A DNA stretch of 64,000 bases from [Clostridium] aerotolerans DSM 5434 (GTDB taxonomy: Bacteria > Bacillota > Clostridia > Lachnospirales > Lachnospiraceae): NCBI RefSeq assembly GCF_000687555.1, contig NZ_JHWJ01000001.1, positions 310,001 through 374,000 of the forward strand, written 5' to 3'. Numbering within the stretch: the stretch's first letter is position 1; the number at the start of each line of letters is the position of its first letter. Of the stretch, positions 9,199 through 17,828 are shown in pieces. A program made the translations under genes and the position numbers. Below the pieces are notes generated by a model that worked only from the letters and a program-made list of their open reading frames with translations, ran no database searches and was not told where the DNA came from.

Positions 9199-9504
9199 AT
9201 GAAAAGAATAAAACCATATGTTATTGCCCTTCTTGTAATTATTACAGTTTTGTCTCTTTCCGCTTGCGGAACAAAGAATAACGGCGGTACTTCCGCAGCT
9301 ACCACTGGAGCAACAACAACTACAGCAGCAGCTACCAAAGCTGACACAACCACAGCCAAAGAAACTACATCAGGAGCCGCTGGAGCAGGAACCGAAAGCA
9401 CTGGAGTTGTGAATGGTGTTGTCAATGATGTAGAAAAAGGTGTAGACAAAATTACAGGCGAAAGCAATGGCCAGCCAACCACTGAGACTACAGTAGCGAA
9501 ATAA
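9199..9504 (+). CDS. Small Thr/Ala-rich lipoprotein
   Basis: This 101-residue secreted protein has a lipoprotein signal: a basic start (MKRIKPY), a hydrophobic core and the lipobox LSAC at about residues 21-24. The mature part is mostly Thr, Ala, Gly and Lys in a low-complexity linker, with no recognisable domain. An in-frame ATG occurs at 9181, but AAGGAG (9185-9190) points to the ATG at 9199. It follows dapB by 75 nt without a clear terminator, so some read-through is possible. The function is unknown; it may be a surface-anchored spacer. Confidence 0.7.
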   Translation: MKRIKPYVIALLVIITVLSLSACGTKNNGGTSAATTGATTTTAAATKADTTTAKETTSGAAGAGTESTGVVNGVVNDVEKGVDKITGESNGQPTTETTVAK

Positions 9505-9523
9505 GCTGGATTATAACGGAAAG

Positions 9524-9559
9524 AGCTTCAGGCAAAATTTTGTGCTTGAAGCTTTTTTT
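9524..9559 (+). terminator. Rho-independent terminator after the lipoprotein gene
   Basis: An 11-bp stem (AGCTTCAGGCA with TGCTTGAAGCT, one G-U pair) is followed by seven T. Confidence 0.85.
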
Positions 9560-9574
9560 GTTATAAGGTATAAT
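9546..9574 (+). promoter_or_regulatory. Candidate promoter overlapping the preceding terminator
   Basis: TTGAAG (9546-9551), a 17-bp spacer and TATAAT (9569-9574). The -35 lies inside the terminator stem. It would drive the small membrane protein at 9679. Confidence 0.45.
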
Positions 9575-9678
9575 TAAGTGCAACATATCTCGCCTTATTT
9601 TAGGCTGTTTCTTTACTTATCAACCATTCCCATTTCCTTGTTCCCCTCAATTAATTGCTTTTTCAGGAGTCGTTTTTT

Positions 9679-10041
9679 ATGACAGAGAGATTTAAAAAGT
9701 ATAGAGTTACTTGTTATAATAATAGAAGAAAGCCCTGGAGAAGTGTTCATCTGACTGCTGACAAAGGAAAGGGCTTATTATATTCTGCCAGAATCTGCCT
9801 GATTTTGCTTGTTTTTTTAGAATCCGTCATTCTTTTTCCAAAATACAAAAAGGACATCCTTTATTATTCCAGATTCCTGTTTTCCATGAATCAGGAGCTG
9901 GAGCTTGAGACAAAAGACCATGGTCTAAACTCTGGTAAGGAAGGCGAAAGTAAGGAAAATGGATTTTTTCTGGATTTAAAAGAAGGAAAGGTGAAACTGT
10001 GGAGGAAGGTGGAGCGTTCCGCGTTCTTAAAACCTGATTGA
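9679..10041 (+). CDS. Hypothetical single-pass membrane protein
   Basis: I do not recognise this 120-residue protein. It has a strongly basic N-terminus, one hydrophobic segment at about residues 33-54 (GLLYSARICLILLVFLESVI) and a hydrophilic Glu/Lys-rich C-terminal half. The basic N-terminus predicts that the tail faces outward. AGGAG (9665-9669) sits 9 nt before the ATG at 9679, which is better than the first in-frame start at 9655. A plausible promoter lies at 9546-9574. With no known homologue it could be a lineage-specific gene; coding status is likely but not certain. Confidence 0.5.
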   Translation: MTERFKKYRVTCYNNRRKPWRSVHLTADKGKGLLYSARICLILLVFLESVILFPKYKKDILYYSRFLFSMNQELELETKDHGLNSGKEGESKENGFFLDLKEGKVKLWRKVERSAFLKPD

Positions 10042-10089
10042 GAAACAGAACCATGGGTTGGTCATTAGTATTTATAATAAGAAAATCAG

Positions 10090-10118
10090 TTGCAATCCTA
10101 TTTTTACTGTATTATAAT
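10090..10118 (+). promoter_or_regulatory. Sigma-A promoter of purC
   Basis: TTGCAA (10090-10095), a 17-bp spacer and a perfect TATAAT (10113-10118). No purine riboswitch or clear operator lies between it and purC. Confidence 0.7.
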
Positions 10119-10187
10119 TTCTACTGAAACACCAGAGTTTTATTTGAAAAACTTATAAATTAATTCAGAAAAGGACAGGTGGATGCC

Positions 10188-10895
10188 ATGGAGAAAAAAG
10201 AAATGCTGTATGAAGGAAAAGCAAAAAAGGTTTATACGACGGAAGATCCGGACGTATTAATTGTTTCATATAAAGATGATGCTACAGCGTTCAATGGTCT
10301 GAAAAAAGGCACTATCGTTGGAAAAGGTGCGATTAACAACCGAATGACCAATTTTATCTTCAAAAAGTTAGAAGCCAAAGGTGTTCCTACACATCTGGTA
10401 GAAGAATTAAATGACCGTGAAACAGCGGTAAAAAAAGTGGAGATCGTACCTCTTGAAGTAATTATCAGAAATTTCTCCGCCGGCAGCTTCGCCAAAAAGA
10501 TGGGAATGGAAGAAGGCATAAAGTTTTCTTGTCCGACTCTTGAATTCAGCTATAAAAACGATGACTTAGGTGACCCCTTCATCAACGATTACTACGCACT
10601 TGCCTTAAACCTTGCAACTCAGGAAGAAATTGATGCTATCTCAAAGTATGCATTTAAGGTAAATGAAGTGCTGATTGAATATTTTGACGCTTTAAATATT
10701 GATCTCATTGATTTTAAGATTGAATTCGGCCGATATCATGGAAGTATCATTCTGGCTGATGAGATTTCTCCGGATACCTGTAGATTATGGGATAAGGATA
10801 CCCATGAAAAACTGGACAAGGACCGTTTCCGCAGAGATATGGGAGATGTGGAAGGCGCATACGAGGAAGTTTTCCGCCGACTTGGAATCCAGTAA
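10188..10895 (+). CDS. purC: Phosphoribosylaminoimidazole-succinocarboxamide (SAICAR) synthase
   Basis: This 235-residue enzyme joins CAIR and aspartate with ATP in purine synthesis. Landmarks are the start [41 protein letters not shown] and [23 protein letters not shown] lies 5 nt before the ATG at 10188; a GTG at 10179 is the alternative. purF follows 25 nt later, so purC-purF form an operon driven by the promoter at 10090. Confidence 0.97.
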   Translation: MEKKEMLYEGKAKKVYTTEDPDVLIVSYKDDATAFNGLKKGTIVGKGAINNRMTNFIFKKLEAKGVPTHLVEELNDRETAVKKVEIVPLEVIIRNFSAGSFAKKMGMEEGIKFSCPTLEFSYKNDDLGDPFINDYYALALNLATQEEIDAISKYAFKVNEVLIEYFDALNIDLIDFKIEFGRYHGSIILADEISPDTCRLWDKDTHEKLDKDRFRRDMGDVEGAYEEVFRRLGIQ

Positions 10896-10920
10896 ACGCA
10901 CAGAGAGGGAAAATTAATAG

Positions 10921-12363
10921 ATGAGTAACGAATTGAACTTCAACATTGAGGAAGAGCTGCATGAGGAATGTGGCGTCTTCGGTATGTATGATTTTGACGG
11001 CGCTGACGTTGCATCTACCATTTATTACGGATTATTTGCTTTACAGCACAGAGGCCAGGAGAGCTGCGGAATTGCCGTCAGCGATACAGAAGGTCCCAAA
11101 GGGAAAGTAAGTGCCCATAAAGGGATGGGGTTATGTAATGAGGTATTTACTCCTGAGATAGTAGAAAGCCTTCACGGCAATATCGGAGTAGGTCATGTTC
11201 GTTATTCCACAGCTGGCAGCAGCACCAGAGAGAATGCGCAGCCTCTTGTTCTTAATTATGTAAAGGGTACTCTTGCCATGGCTCATAACGGTAATCTGGT
11301 GAATGCACCGGAGCTGCGAAAAGAGCTTGAGTATGATGGTGCTATCTTCCAGACAACCATAGATTCCGAGGTAATTGCTTACCACATCGCCAGGGAGCGT
11401 GTGAAAACACCTTCCGTCGAGGCGGCTGTAGCCAATGCCATGAAAAAAATCGTGGGAGCTTATTCCCTGGTGGTTATGAGCCCCCGTAAACTGATTGGGG
11501 CCAGAGATCCCTATGGTTTCAAGCCATTATGCATTGGAAAGAGAGATAATGCTTATATTATCGTATCGGAAAGCTGTGCTCTGGATACCATTGGAGCTGA
11601 GTTTGTACGGGACGTAAGGCCAGGAGAGATTGTTACCATTACAAAAGAAGGCATTAAATCAGATACCAGCCTTTGTCCAAAGGATACATCAAAAGAAGCA
11701 AGATGCGTCTTTGAATATATTTACTTTGCAAGACCTGACAGTGTGTTTGACGGAGTCAGTGTCTATCATGCCAGATTAAGCGCAGGCCGCGCCCTGGCCA
11801 TGGATTCGCCTATCGATGCGGATCTTGTAGTAGGAGTGCCTGAATCCGGCAATGCAGCAGCTCTTGGCTATTCCCTTCAATCAGGGATTCCCTATGGAAC
11901 TGCATTTGTAAAGAACTCTTACGTGGGCAGGACATTTATTAAGCCAAAGCAGAGCAACCGGGAATCCTCCGTAAGAATCAAGTTAAATGTCCTAAAAGAG
12001 GCGGTGGCAGGGAAACGTGTCATAATGATTGACGATTCCATTGTCAGAGGTACCACCAGCGCACTTATCGTCAATATGCTTCGGGAAGCAGGAGCAAAAG
12101 AAGTGCATGTACGAATCAGTGCCCCTCCGTTTCTCCACCCCTGTTACTTTGGAACCGACATTCCAGACCAGGATCAGCTCATTGCCCATAACCGGACCGT
12201 TGATGAGATCAGGGAGGTTTTGGGAGCGGATTCTCTTTCTTATTTGAAAATCGAGCGGCTTGCAGGCATGGCAGAAGGACTGCCTATCTGTACCGCATGC
12301 TTTAGCGGTAATTATCCCATTGAACCGCCAAAAGAGGATATCAGGGGAGAATACAACAAGTAA
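10921..12363 (+). CDS. purF: Amidophosphoribosyltransferase
   Basis: This 480-residue enzyme makes the first committed intermediate, 5-phosphoribosylamine, from PRPP and glutamine. A short propeptide ends in HEE just before Cys17, the glutaminase nucleophile (CGVFGMYDF), as in the Bacillus type with an Fe-S cluster. The PRPP loop is VIMIDDSIVRGTT. Later Cys residues in ICTACFSGNYP fit the [4Fe-4S] cluster found in this type. It follows purC directly with a moderate SD (GAGAGGGA). Confidence 0.97.
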   Translation: MSNELNFNIEEELHEECGVFGMYDFDGADVASTIYYGLFALQHRGQESCGIAVSDTEGPKGKVSAHKGMGLCNEVFTPEIVESLHGNIGVGHVRYSTAGSSTRENAQPLVLNYVKGTLAMAHNGNLVNAPELRKELEYDGAIFQTTIDSEVIAYHIARERVKTPSVEAAVANAMKKIVGAYSLVVMSPRKLIGARDPYGFKPLCIGKRDNAYIIVSESCALDTIGAEFVRDVRPGEIVTITKEGIKSDTSLCPKDTSKEARCVFEYIYFARPDSVFDGVSVYHARLSAGRALAMDSPIDADLVVGVPESGNAAALGYSLQSGIPYGTAFVKNSYVGRTFIKPKQSNRESSVRIKLNVLKEAVAGKRVIMIDDSIVRGTTSALIVNMLREAGAKEVHVRISAPPFLHPCYFGTDIPDQDQLIAHNRTVDEIREVLGADSLSYLKIERLAGMAEGLPICTACFSGNYPIEPPKEDIRGEYNK

Positions 12364-12445
12364 TAGCAGTTTCCCTTCCTCTTCCCAAATGTTTAAAAAT
12401 ATGATACCATTACATTAACATCACCCAAGGAGGAATATAGGAAAC

Positions 12446-13876
12446 ATGACAGATCGTTACCAAAGCCCGCTGTCTGAGCGATATGCCAGCAAAGAGATGC
12501 AGTACATTTTTTCACCGGATAAGAAATTTAAAACATGGAGAAAGCTGTGGATTGCACTTGCGGAAGCAGAAAAAGAACTGGGTCTTCCAGTAACGGAAGA
12601 ACAGATAGAAGAGTTAAAGGCGCACCAGGATGAGATTAATTATGATGTGGCCAGACAAAGGGAAAAAGAGGTCCGTCATGATGTTATGTCCCATGTTTAT
12701 GCATATGGTGTTCAGTGTCCTAAAGCAAAGGGCATCATTCATTTAGGAGCAACATCCTGCTACGTTGGGGATAATACGGATATTATTGTAATGACAGAGG
12801 CCCTTAAGCTTGTGAGAACGAAGCTGATTAATGTAATTGGAGAGTTAGCAAAATTCGCAGACGAATACAAAGAACTGCCTACCCTTGCATTTACTCATTT
12901 TCAGCCGGCACAGCCAACCACAGTAGGAAAGCGTGCCACTCTATGGATTCATGATCTGACCATGGATTTAGAAGATTTGGATTTTCTTCTGGATTCCATC
13001 CGTCTTCTTGGTTCCAAAGGAACGACAGGAACTCAGGCAAGCTTTTTAGAGCTGTTTGATGGAGATATGGAAAAGGTGAAGATGGTGGATACCCTGATCG
13101 CGGATAAGATGGGTTATGCCGGCTGCTATCCGGTTTCCGGACAGACCTATTCCAGAAAAGTGGACAGCCGTGTGGTCAATGTGTTAGCAGGCATTGCTCA
13201 GAGCGCCCATAAATTTTCCAACGACATCCGTCTGTTACAGCATTTAAAGGAAATTGAGGAGCCTTTTGAGAAGAGCCAGATCGGTTCTTCTGCTATGGCA
13301 TATAAAAGAAACCCAATGAGAAGCGAGAGAATTGCATCCCTTTCCAACTATGTAATGGCAGATGTGATGAATCCAATGCTTGTTTCTTCCACCCAGTGGT
13401 TTGAACGTACTCTTGACGATTCTGCCAATAAACGCCTTAGCATTCCGGAAGGATTTTTAGCCATTGACGGAATTTTAGATCTTTACTTAAATGTTGTGGA
13501 CGGACTTGTTGTTTATCCAAAAGTAATTGAAAAGCATATGATGGCAGAGCTTCCCTTTATGGCAACAGAAAACATTATGATGGACGCTGTAAAGGCTGGA
13601 GGAGACCGCCAGGAGCTTCATGAGAGAATCCGGGAGTTATCCATGGAAGCGGGACGTAATGTAAAAGAACGTGGTCTTGACAATAATCTTCTGGAGCTGA
13701 TTGCAGAAGATCCTACCTTTAATCTGACTCTTGAAGATTTAAATAAGAGCATGGAGATGAAAAAATACGTTGGCTGTGCCCCATACCAGGTATCCAACTA
13801 TCTGGAGGAGGTCATCAATCCTCTTCTTGAGAAGAATAAAGAGATCCTTGGTATGACAGCAGAAATTAACGTGTAG
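12446..13876 (+). CDS. purB: Adenylosuccinate lyase
   Basis: This 476-residue member of the fumarase/aspartase superfamily cleaves SAICAR and adenylosuccinate. It shows HLGATSCYVGDN, the catalytic His in THFQPAQPTTVGKR and the flexible signature loop GSSAMAYKRNPMRSE. The length is typical of the long clostridial form. AAGGAGG precedes the ATG. It lies 82 nt after purF and is followed by a terminator, so it may share the purC transcript or have its own weak promoter. Confidence 0.97.
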   Translation: MTDRYQSPLSERYASKEMQYIFSPDKKFKTWRKLWIALAEAEKELGLPVTEEQIEELKAHQDEINYDVARQREKEVRHDVMSHVYAYGVQCPKAKGIIHLGATSCYVGDNTDIIVMTEALKLVRTKLINVIGELAKFADEYKELPTLAFTHFQPAQPTTVGKRATLWIHDLTMDLEDLDFLLDSIRLLGSKGTTGTQASFLELFDGDMEKVKMVDTLIADKMGYAGCYPVSGQTYSRKVDSRVVNVLAGIAQSAHKFSNDIRLLQHLKEIEEPFEKSQIGSSAMAYKRNPMRSERIASLSNYVMADVMNPMLVSSTQWFERTLDDSANKRLSIPEGFLAIDGILDLYLNVVDGLVVYPKVIEKHMMAELPFMATENIMMDAVKAGGDRQELHERIRELSMEAGRNVKERGLDNNLLELIAEDPTFNLTLEDLNKSMEMKKYVGCAPYQVSNYLEEVINPLLEKNKEILGMTAEINV

Positions 13877-13886
13877 TCATAGTGCG

Positions 13887-13921
13887 GGCAGACTGAAATC
13901 ATTTTAGTCTGCCTGCCTTTT
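13887..13921 (+). terminator. Rho-independent terminator after purB
   Basis: GGCAGACT and AGTCTGCC form the stem, extended by A/T pairs, followed by TGCCTTTTG. It sits just before the LysR gene. Confidence 0.7.
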
Positions 13922-13941
13922 GTCGTTATCAGGAGGAATTC

Positions 13942-14835
13942 ATGAGCATTAATCTGGAATACTATAAAGTGTTTTATTATGTGGCTCAACTGGGAAGTAT
14001 AACATTGGCAGCAGAAAAATTGTGTATCTCGCAGCCGGCGGTAAGCCAGGCGGTGAGACAATTGGAGCAGGCCTTAGACAGCCAGCTTTTTTTAAGGACT
14101 TCAAAAGGTGTCCGGCTGACCAGAGAGGGAGAATTTTTCTACGATTATGTAAAAACCGGTTTGGACAGCATCTGGCATGGGGAGAATATGCTTAGCCGTA
14201 TGAAGGGTCTGGATACCGGAGAGGTTCGGATTGGGGCAAGTGATATGACCCTGCAATTTTATCTGCTTCCTTATCTGGAAAAGTTCCATGAGCTTCATCC
14301 TGGAATTAAGGTAACAGTATCCAACGGACCGACCTCGGAAACTCTTCGCTTTCTCTATGAGGGAAAAATTGATTTTGGAGTGGTGAGTACTCCTTTTGAT
14401 GCAAGACCTGAGGTCATTTCCACCCCTGTAAAGGAAATCGAGAATGTTTTTGTAGCGGGAGAGAAGTTCCGGTATTTGGAAGGGAAAAAGCTGGACTATG
14501 AAGTCTTAAAAGAACTTCCTTGTATTTTTCTGGAGAAAAATACGAGTACAAGAGCCTTTATGGATGGGTTCCTGGCGGAGCGAGGTGTGGAACTGGAACC
14601 TGAATTTGAACTGTCCACCAGCGATATGATCGTTCAGTTTGCCATGCGAAACCTTGGGATTGGCTGCGTGATGTCGGGATTTGCAAAGGTGGAGTTGGAA
14701 CGGGGGAATCTGATACAATTAAAGTTTCAGGAGGAAATGCCCAAACGTCATTTTTCCATTATTACAGATAAAAAAACGCCTGTGTCACCGGCTGGCAAGG
14801 GGCTATTGCAGCTCATGAATAATGATATAAGCTAA
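13942..14835 (+). CDS. LysR-family transcriptional regulator
   Basis: This 297-residue regulator has an N-terminal winged helix (residues about 1-60: YYVAQLGSITLAAEKLCISQPAVSQAVRQLEQ) and a type-2 periplasmic-binding-like effector domain from about residue 90. The target is unknown. It lies between purB and purA on the same strand, but nothing in the sequence ties it to purine control. AGGAGGAATTC precedes the ATG. A paralogue of the same family on the minus strand at 54771 is only distantly similar. Confidence 0.92.
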   Translation: MSINLEYYKVFYYVAQLGSITLAAEKLCISQPAVSQAVRQLEQALDSQLFLRTSKGVRLTREGEFFYDYVKTGLDSIWHGENMLSRMKGLDTGEVRIGASDMTLQFYLLPYLEKFHELHPGIKVTVSNGPTSETLRFLYEGKIDFGVVSTPFDARPEVISTPVKEIENVFVAGEKFRYLEGKKLDYEVLKELPCIFLEKNTSTRAFMDGFLAERGVELEPEFELSTSDMIVQFAMRNLGIGCVMSGFAKVELERGNLIQLKFQEEMPKRHFSIITDKKTPVSPAGKGLLQLMNNDIS

Positions 14836-14858
14836 GATTATGACAAATATAAATAATA

Positions 14859-14887
14859 TTGATTTTACTTATGCGGTTCTTTACGAT
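14859..14887 (+). promoter_or_regulatory. Candidate promoter of purA
   Basis: TTGATT (14859-14864), a 17-bp spacer and TACGAT (14882-14887), about 50 bp before purA. Confidence 0.55.
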
Positions 14888-14935
14888 ATCATATAGAAGT
14901 AAAAGGTATTTTTCACTCGAAGGAGGAACAATCAA

Positions 14936-16213
14936 ATGGTAAGAGCAATCGTAGGCGCCAACTGGGGCGACGAAGGAAAAGGCAAGATTACAGACATGCT
15001 GGCAAAGGAATCTGATATTATTGTACGTTACCAGGGAGGAAGCAACGCTGGACATACAATTATCAACAATTATGGCAAGTTCGCGCTTCACCTTCTGCCT
15101 TCCGGCGTATTCTACAATCATACAACAAGCATCATTGGTAATGGTGTTGCATTAAACATCCCGTTTCTTGTAAAAGAAGTGGGTGATCTGGTAAGCAAGG
15201 GCGTGCCAAGACCACAGGTACTTGTATCTGACCGTGCACAGATCCTGATGCCATACCACATTCTCTTTGATCAGTATGAAGAAGAGCGTCTTGGTAAACA
15301 GTCATTTGGTTCTACGAAATCAGGAATTGCTCCATTTTATTCAGATAAATACGCTAAGATCGGTTTTCAGGTAAGCGAGCTGTTTGATGAGGAAGCGTTA
15401 AAAGAAAAAGTAGTTCGTGTATGTGAAACTAAAAATATTCTTTTAGAGCATTTATATCATAAGCCATTGATTAGTCCGGACGAACTGCTGGCGACTCTCC
15501 TGGAATACCGCGAGATGGTAGAGCCATTCGTATGCGATGTATCCAAGTATCTTCATGATGCAATTAAAGAAGGAAAGAGCATTCTTTTGGAAGGACAGCT
15601 TGGCTCCTTAAAGGATACGGATCATGGAATTTATCCGATGGTAACCTCTTCCTCCACCCTTGCAGCTTATGGTGCTATTGGTGCCGGAATTCCTCCATAT
15701 GAAATCAAAAATATCACTACCGTTGTTAAGGCATATTCCAGCGCGGTTGGTGCTGGTGCATTTGTCAGTGAGATTTTTGGTGAGGAAGCGGATGAACTGA
15801 GAATAAGAGGCGGAGATGGCGGCGAGTTTGGCGCGACCACAGGACGTCCAAGACGTATGGGCTGGTTTGATGCCGTTGCTTCCAGATATGGTTGCCGGAT
15901 TCAGGGAGCTACAGAGGTTGCTTTAACGGTCCTCGATGTATTGGGTTATCTTGATGAGCTTCCAGTATGTATCGGATATGAGATTGACGGTGAGATCACA
16001 AAGGATTTCCCAACAACCTCTAAGCTTAACAAGGCAAAGCCAGTATACACCACACTTCCTGGCTGGAAATGTGAGATTCGTGGAATTACAAAATACGAAG
16101 AGCTTCCGGAAAACTGCAGAAAATACATTGAATTCATTGAAAAGGAACTGGAGACACCAATCACTATGGTTTCAAATGGTCCTGGAAGAGATGAGATTAT
16201 ATACCGTAAGTAA
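14936..16213 (+). CDS. purA: Adenylosuccinate synthetase
   Basis: This 425-residue GTP-dependent enzyme converts IMP and aspartate to adenylosuccinate. The N-terminus has the P-loop and catalytic Asp/His region (GANWGDEGKGKI, GGSNAGHTI). Further landmarks are GSTKSGIAP, LLEGQLGSLKD (usually EGAQG) and TTGRPRRMGWFDA. AAGGAGGAAC precedes the ATG. It has its own promoter and terminator. Confidence 0.97.
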   Translation: MVRAIVGANWGDEGKGKITDMLAKESDIIVRYQGGSNAGHTIINNYGKFALHLLPSGVFYNHTTSIIGNGVALNIPFLVKEVGDLVSKGVPRPQVLVSDRAQILMPYHILFDQYEEERLGKQSFGSTKSGIAPFYSDKYAKIGFQVSELFDEEALKEKVVRVCETKNILLEHLYHKPLISPDELLATLLEYREMVEPFVCDVSKYLHDAIKEGKSILLEGQLGSLKDTDHGIYPMVTSSSTLAAYGAIGAGIPPYEIKNITTVVKAYSSAVGAGAFVSEIFGEEADELRIRGGDGGEFGATTGRPRRMGWFDAVASRYGCRIQGATEVALTVLDVLGYLDELPVCIGYEIDGEITKDFPTTSKLNKAKPVYTTLPGWKCEIRGITKYEELPENCRKYIEFIEKELETPITMVSNGPGRDEIIYRK

Positions 16214-16226
16214 GATGATCGCTTAG

Positions 16227-16284
16227 AATAAAACGGAGAATAAGGATAAGGGCATATGCCCGGTCTTGTTCTCCGTTTTATTTT
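16227..16284. terminator. Bidirectional terminator between purA and the LacI gene
   Basis: A 14-bp stem (AATAAAACGGAGAA with TTCTCCGTTTTATT) is flanked by A on one side and T on the other, so it can serve both convergent genes. Confidence 0.8.
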
Positions 16285-16317
16285 ATATGCTAGAGATTAC
16301 GTTTCAAGGGATTATGT

Positions 16318-17316
16318 TTATGTTGTTTCCCGTTCTGCTAAAGAAGCGTGGAATATAATGTGCTGGTATGCCGGCACAATTTCCTGTTCTGACTCCATTT
16401 CCCCGATTAATAGCTGAACCGCCTTACTTCCCATTTCCATGGCTGGCATCTCCATGGAGGTCATGGGAGTTTCAAGCATATCACCAATACAATGTCCAGT
16501 CAGGCTCATGACTTTGATTTGTTCTGGAAATTGAAGTCCCTCTTTTTTCAGCGCCCGAAGAACGCCAATTCCATGCATATCCACCGCAGCCATAATGGCA
16601 TCCAGCTGAGGATCTTCTAAAAGCAGCTGAGCGACACCCTCGTAGCCTTCCTTAAAATAATTACGGGATGGGCCGGAAAGCCCCACCACGTTTTCGGTCA
16701 GACTGCATTCACTAATTGCATCATGATAGCCTCGATAGCGGTCGCGGTAGGGAATCAGTTTTGAAAAACCGTTAATTAAACCGATATGGCGGCAGCCTTT
16801 GGATACCAGATATTTGACTCCATTATAGGCGATCTCATGATAATCAGTTACAACACTGCTCATGGTCTTATCCTGTCGCCGTACCACTTGGACGACCGGT
16901 ATCCCATTGTCTCTGATATCCCGGATCATGCGGGAATTCTCACCGGTTGAAGCTATGATAATGCCGTCTCCGAACCCATTTCGCAGTCGATTTAAGCACT
17001 CCTTTTCAACATTTGGATCATCTGAGGTACAGCAGATCAATGTTTCATAGCCAAACTTACGGGCTTCCAGTTCTATGCCCTGGGTGATCTCCGAAAAAAC
17101 TGACATGCTGATACTGGGAACCACGACCCCTATGGTGTGTCGTTTCCCCTGGCGAAGGCCTTTGGCCAAAAGATTAGGGTGGTAACTGAGCTGCTTGACT
17201 GCAGCATAAACTCTTGCCTTTGTTTCGGGATGCACATAAGAAGAATTATTCAGTGCTCTGGACGCTGTACTGACATCAACACAGGCCAGTTTTGCTACAT
17301 CCTTTAAAGTGGCCAT
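16318..17316 (-). CDS. LacI-family repressor of the adjacent aldolase/transporter cluster
   Basis: This 332-residue repressor has an N-terminal LacI helix-turn-helix (TLKDVAKLACVDVSTASRALNN) with the usual hinge-helix region ending near PNLLAKGLRQG. A periplasmic-binding-like ligand domain follows (IGVVVPSISMSVFSEITQGIE). The frame opens at 17343, but the conserved start is the ATG at 17316, with AAAGGAG 11 nt upstream. It is divergent from the DapA-like gene. Near-identical CAAACGTTTG palindromes lie downstream of both divergent promoters, so it probably represses itself and the cluster. The inducer is unknown, likely a sugar acid or related compound. Confidence 0.92.
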   Translation of the reverse strand: MATLKDVAKLACVDVSTASRALNNSSYVHPETKARVYAAVKQLSYHPNLLAKGLRQGKRHTIGVVVPSISMSVFSEITQGIELEARKFGYETLICCTSDDPNVEKECLNRLRNGFGDGIIIASTGENSRMIRDIRDNGIPVVQVVRRQDKTMSSVVTDYHEIAYNGVKYLVSKGCRHIGLINGFSKLIPYRDRYRGYHDAISECSLTENVVGLSGPSRNYFKEGYEGVAQLLLEDPQLDAIMAAVDMHGIGVLRALKKEGLQFPEQIKVMSLTGHCIGDMLETPMTSMEMPAMEMGSKAVQLLIGEMESEQEIVPAYQHIIFHASLAERETT

Positions 17317-17412
17317 AAGCGGGCTGGCTCCTTTCTCTTTCAATCAGATATCATAGTAATCAGTTCTTTTATAGTGGAGGGAGGATCTATGTACAGGCTC
17401 ATATAGCGTGTG

Positions 17413-17422
17413 CAAACGTTTG
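17413..17422. promoter_or_regulatory. LacI-type operator at the repressor promoter
   Basis: The perfect palindrome CAAACGTTTG lies just downstream of the minus-strand promoter at 17437-17465, suiting autorepression. Confidence 0.75.
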
Positions 17423-17436
17423 TTATCCACGCTTTC

Positions 17437-17465
17437 ATTATAGTGTTTCTCTCTTTTTGTGTCAA
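17437..17465 (-). promoter_or_regulatory. Consensus sigma-A promoter of the LacI gene
   Basis: On the minus strand, perfect TTGACA (17465-17460) and perfect TATAAT (17442-17437) are separated by 17 bp. Confidence 0.85.
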
Positions 17466-17701
17466 TATGGGTACAGGGAGGGACACGGGTCTGCATTCGG
17501 TTTTTATCCTTCATTTATACCTTTTGATTTAGATGTTTTTCTGCACTTTCATTTATAAAAATACTTAAAAACCTTTATGTTATCTGGCTTTTGTGGGAAT
17601 TTTTTTTCTCCTTATGAAATGTAATTTTACCAATCTTCATTTTCCGTTACCGTGTCATGTTCTTTGATTTGTGCAAAAAATTGCAGGATACCTCTATAAT
17701 G

Positions 17702-17730
17702 TTGACGGTATAAAACTGGCATGATATAAA
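17702..17730 (+). promoter_or_regulatory. Sigma-A promoter of the DapA-like gene
   Basis: TTGACG (17702-17707), a 17-bp spacer and TATAAA (17725-17730). The operator palindrome follows at about +10 to +25. Confidence 0.75.
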
Positions 17731-17745
17731 AGAGTTACACAAGAT

Positions 17746-17761
17746 ATACAAACGTTTGTAT
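17746..17761. promoter_or_regulatory. LacI-type operator before the DapA-like gene
   Basis: The perfect 16-bp palindrome ATACAAACGTTTGTAT shares the CAAACGTTTG core with the site at 17413. It is placed to block elongation from the 17702 promoter. Confidence 0.8.
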
Positions 17762-17828
17762 TAAAACTTGAAGCATATGCGCAATGCTTACATATCAAAC
17801 AAATGGTCGAATGTAAGGAGAAAATATT

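Noticed and set aside
9301-9480. Tandem DNA repeat in the lipoprotein gene
   Set aside because: The region is Thr/Ala-rich low complexity but codons vary and no exact repeat unit recurs.
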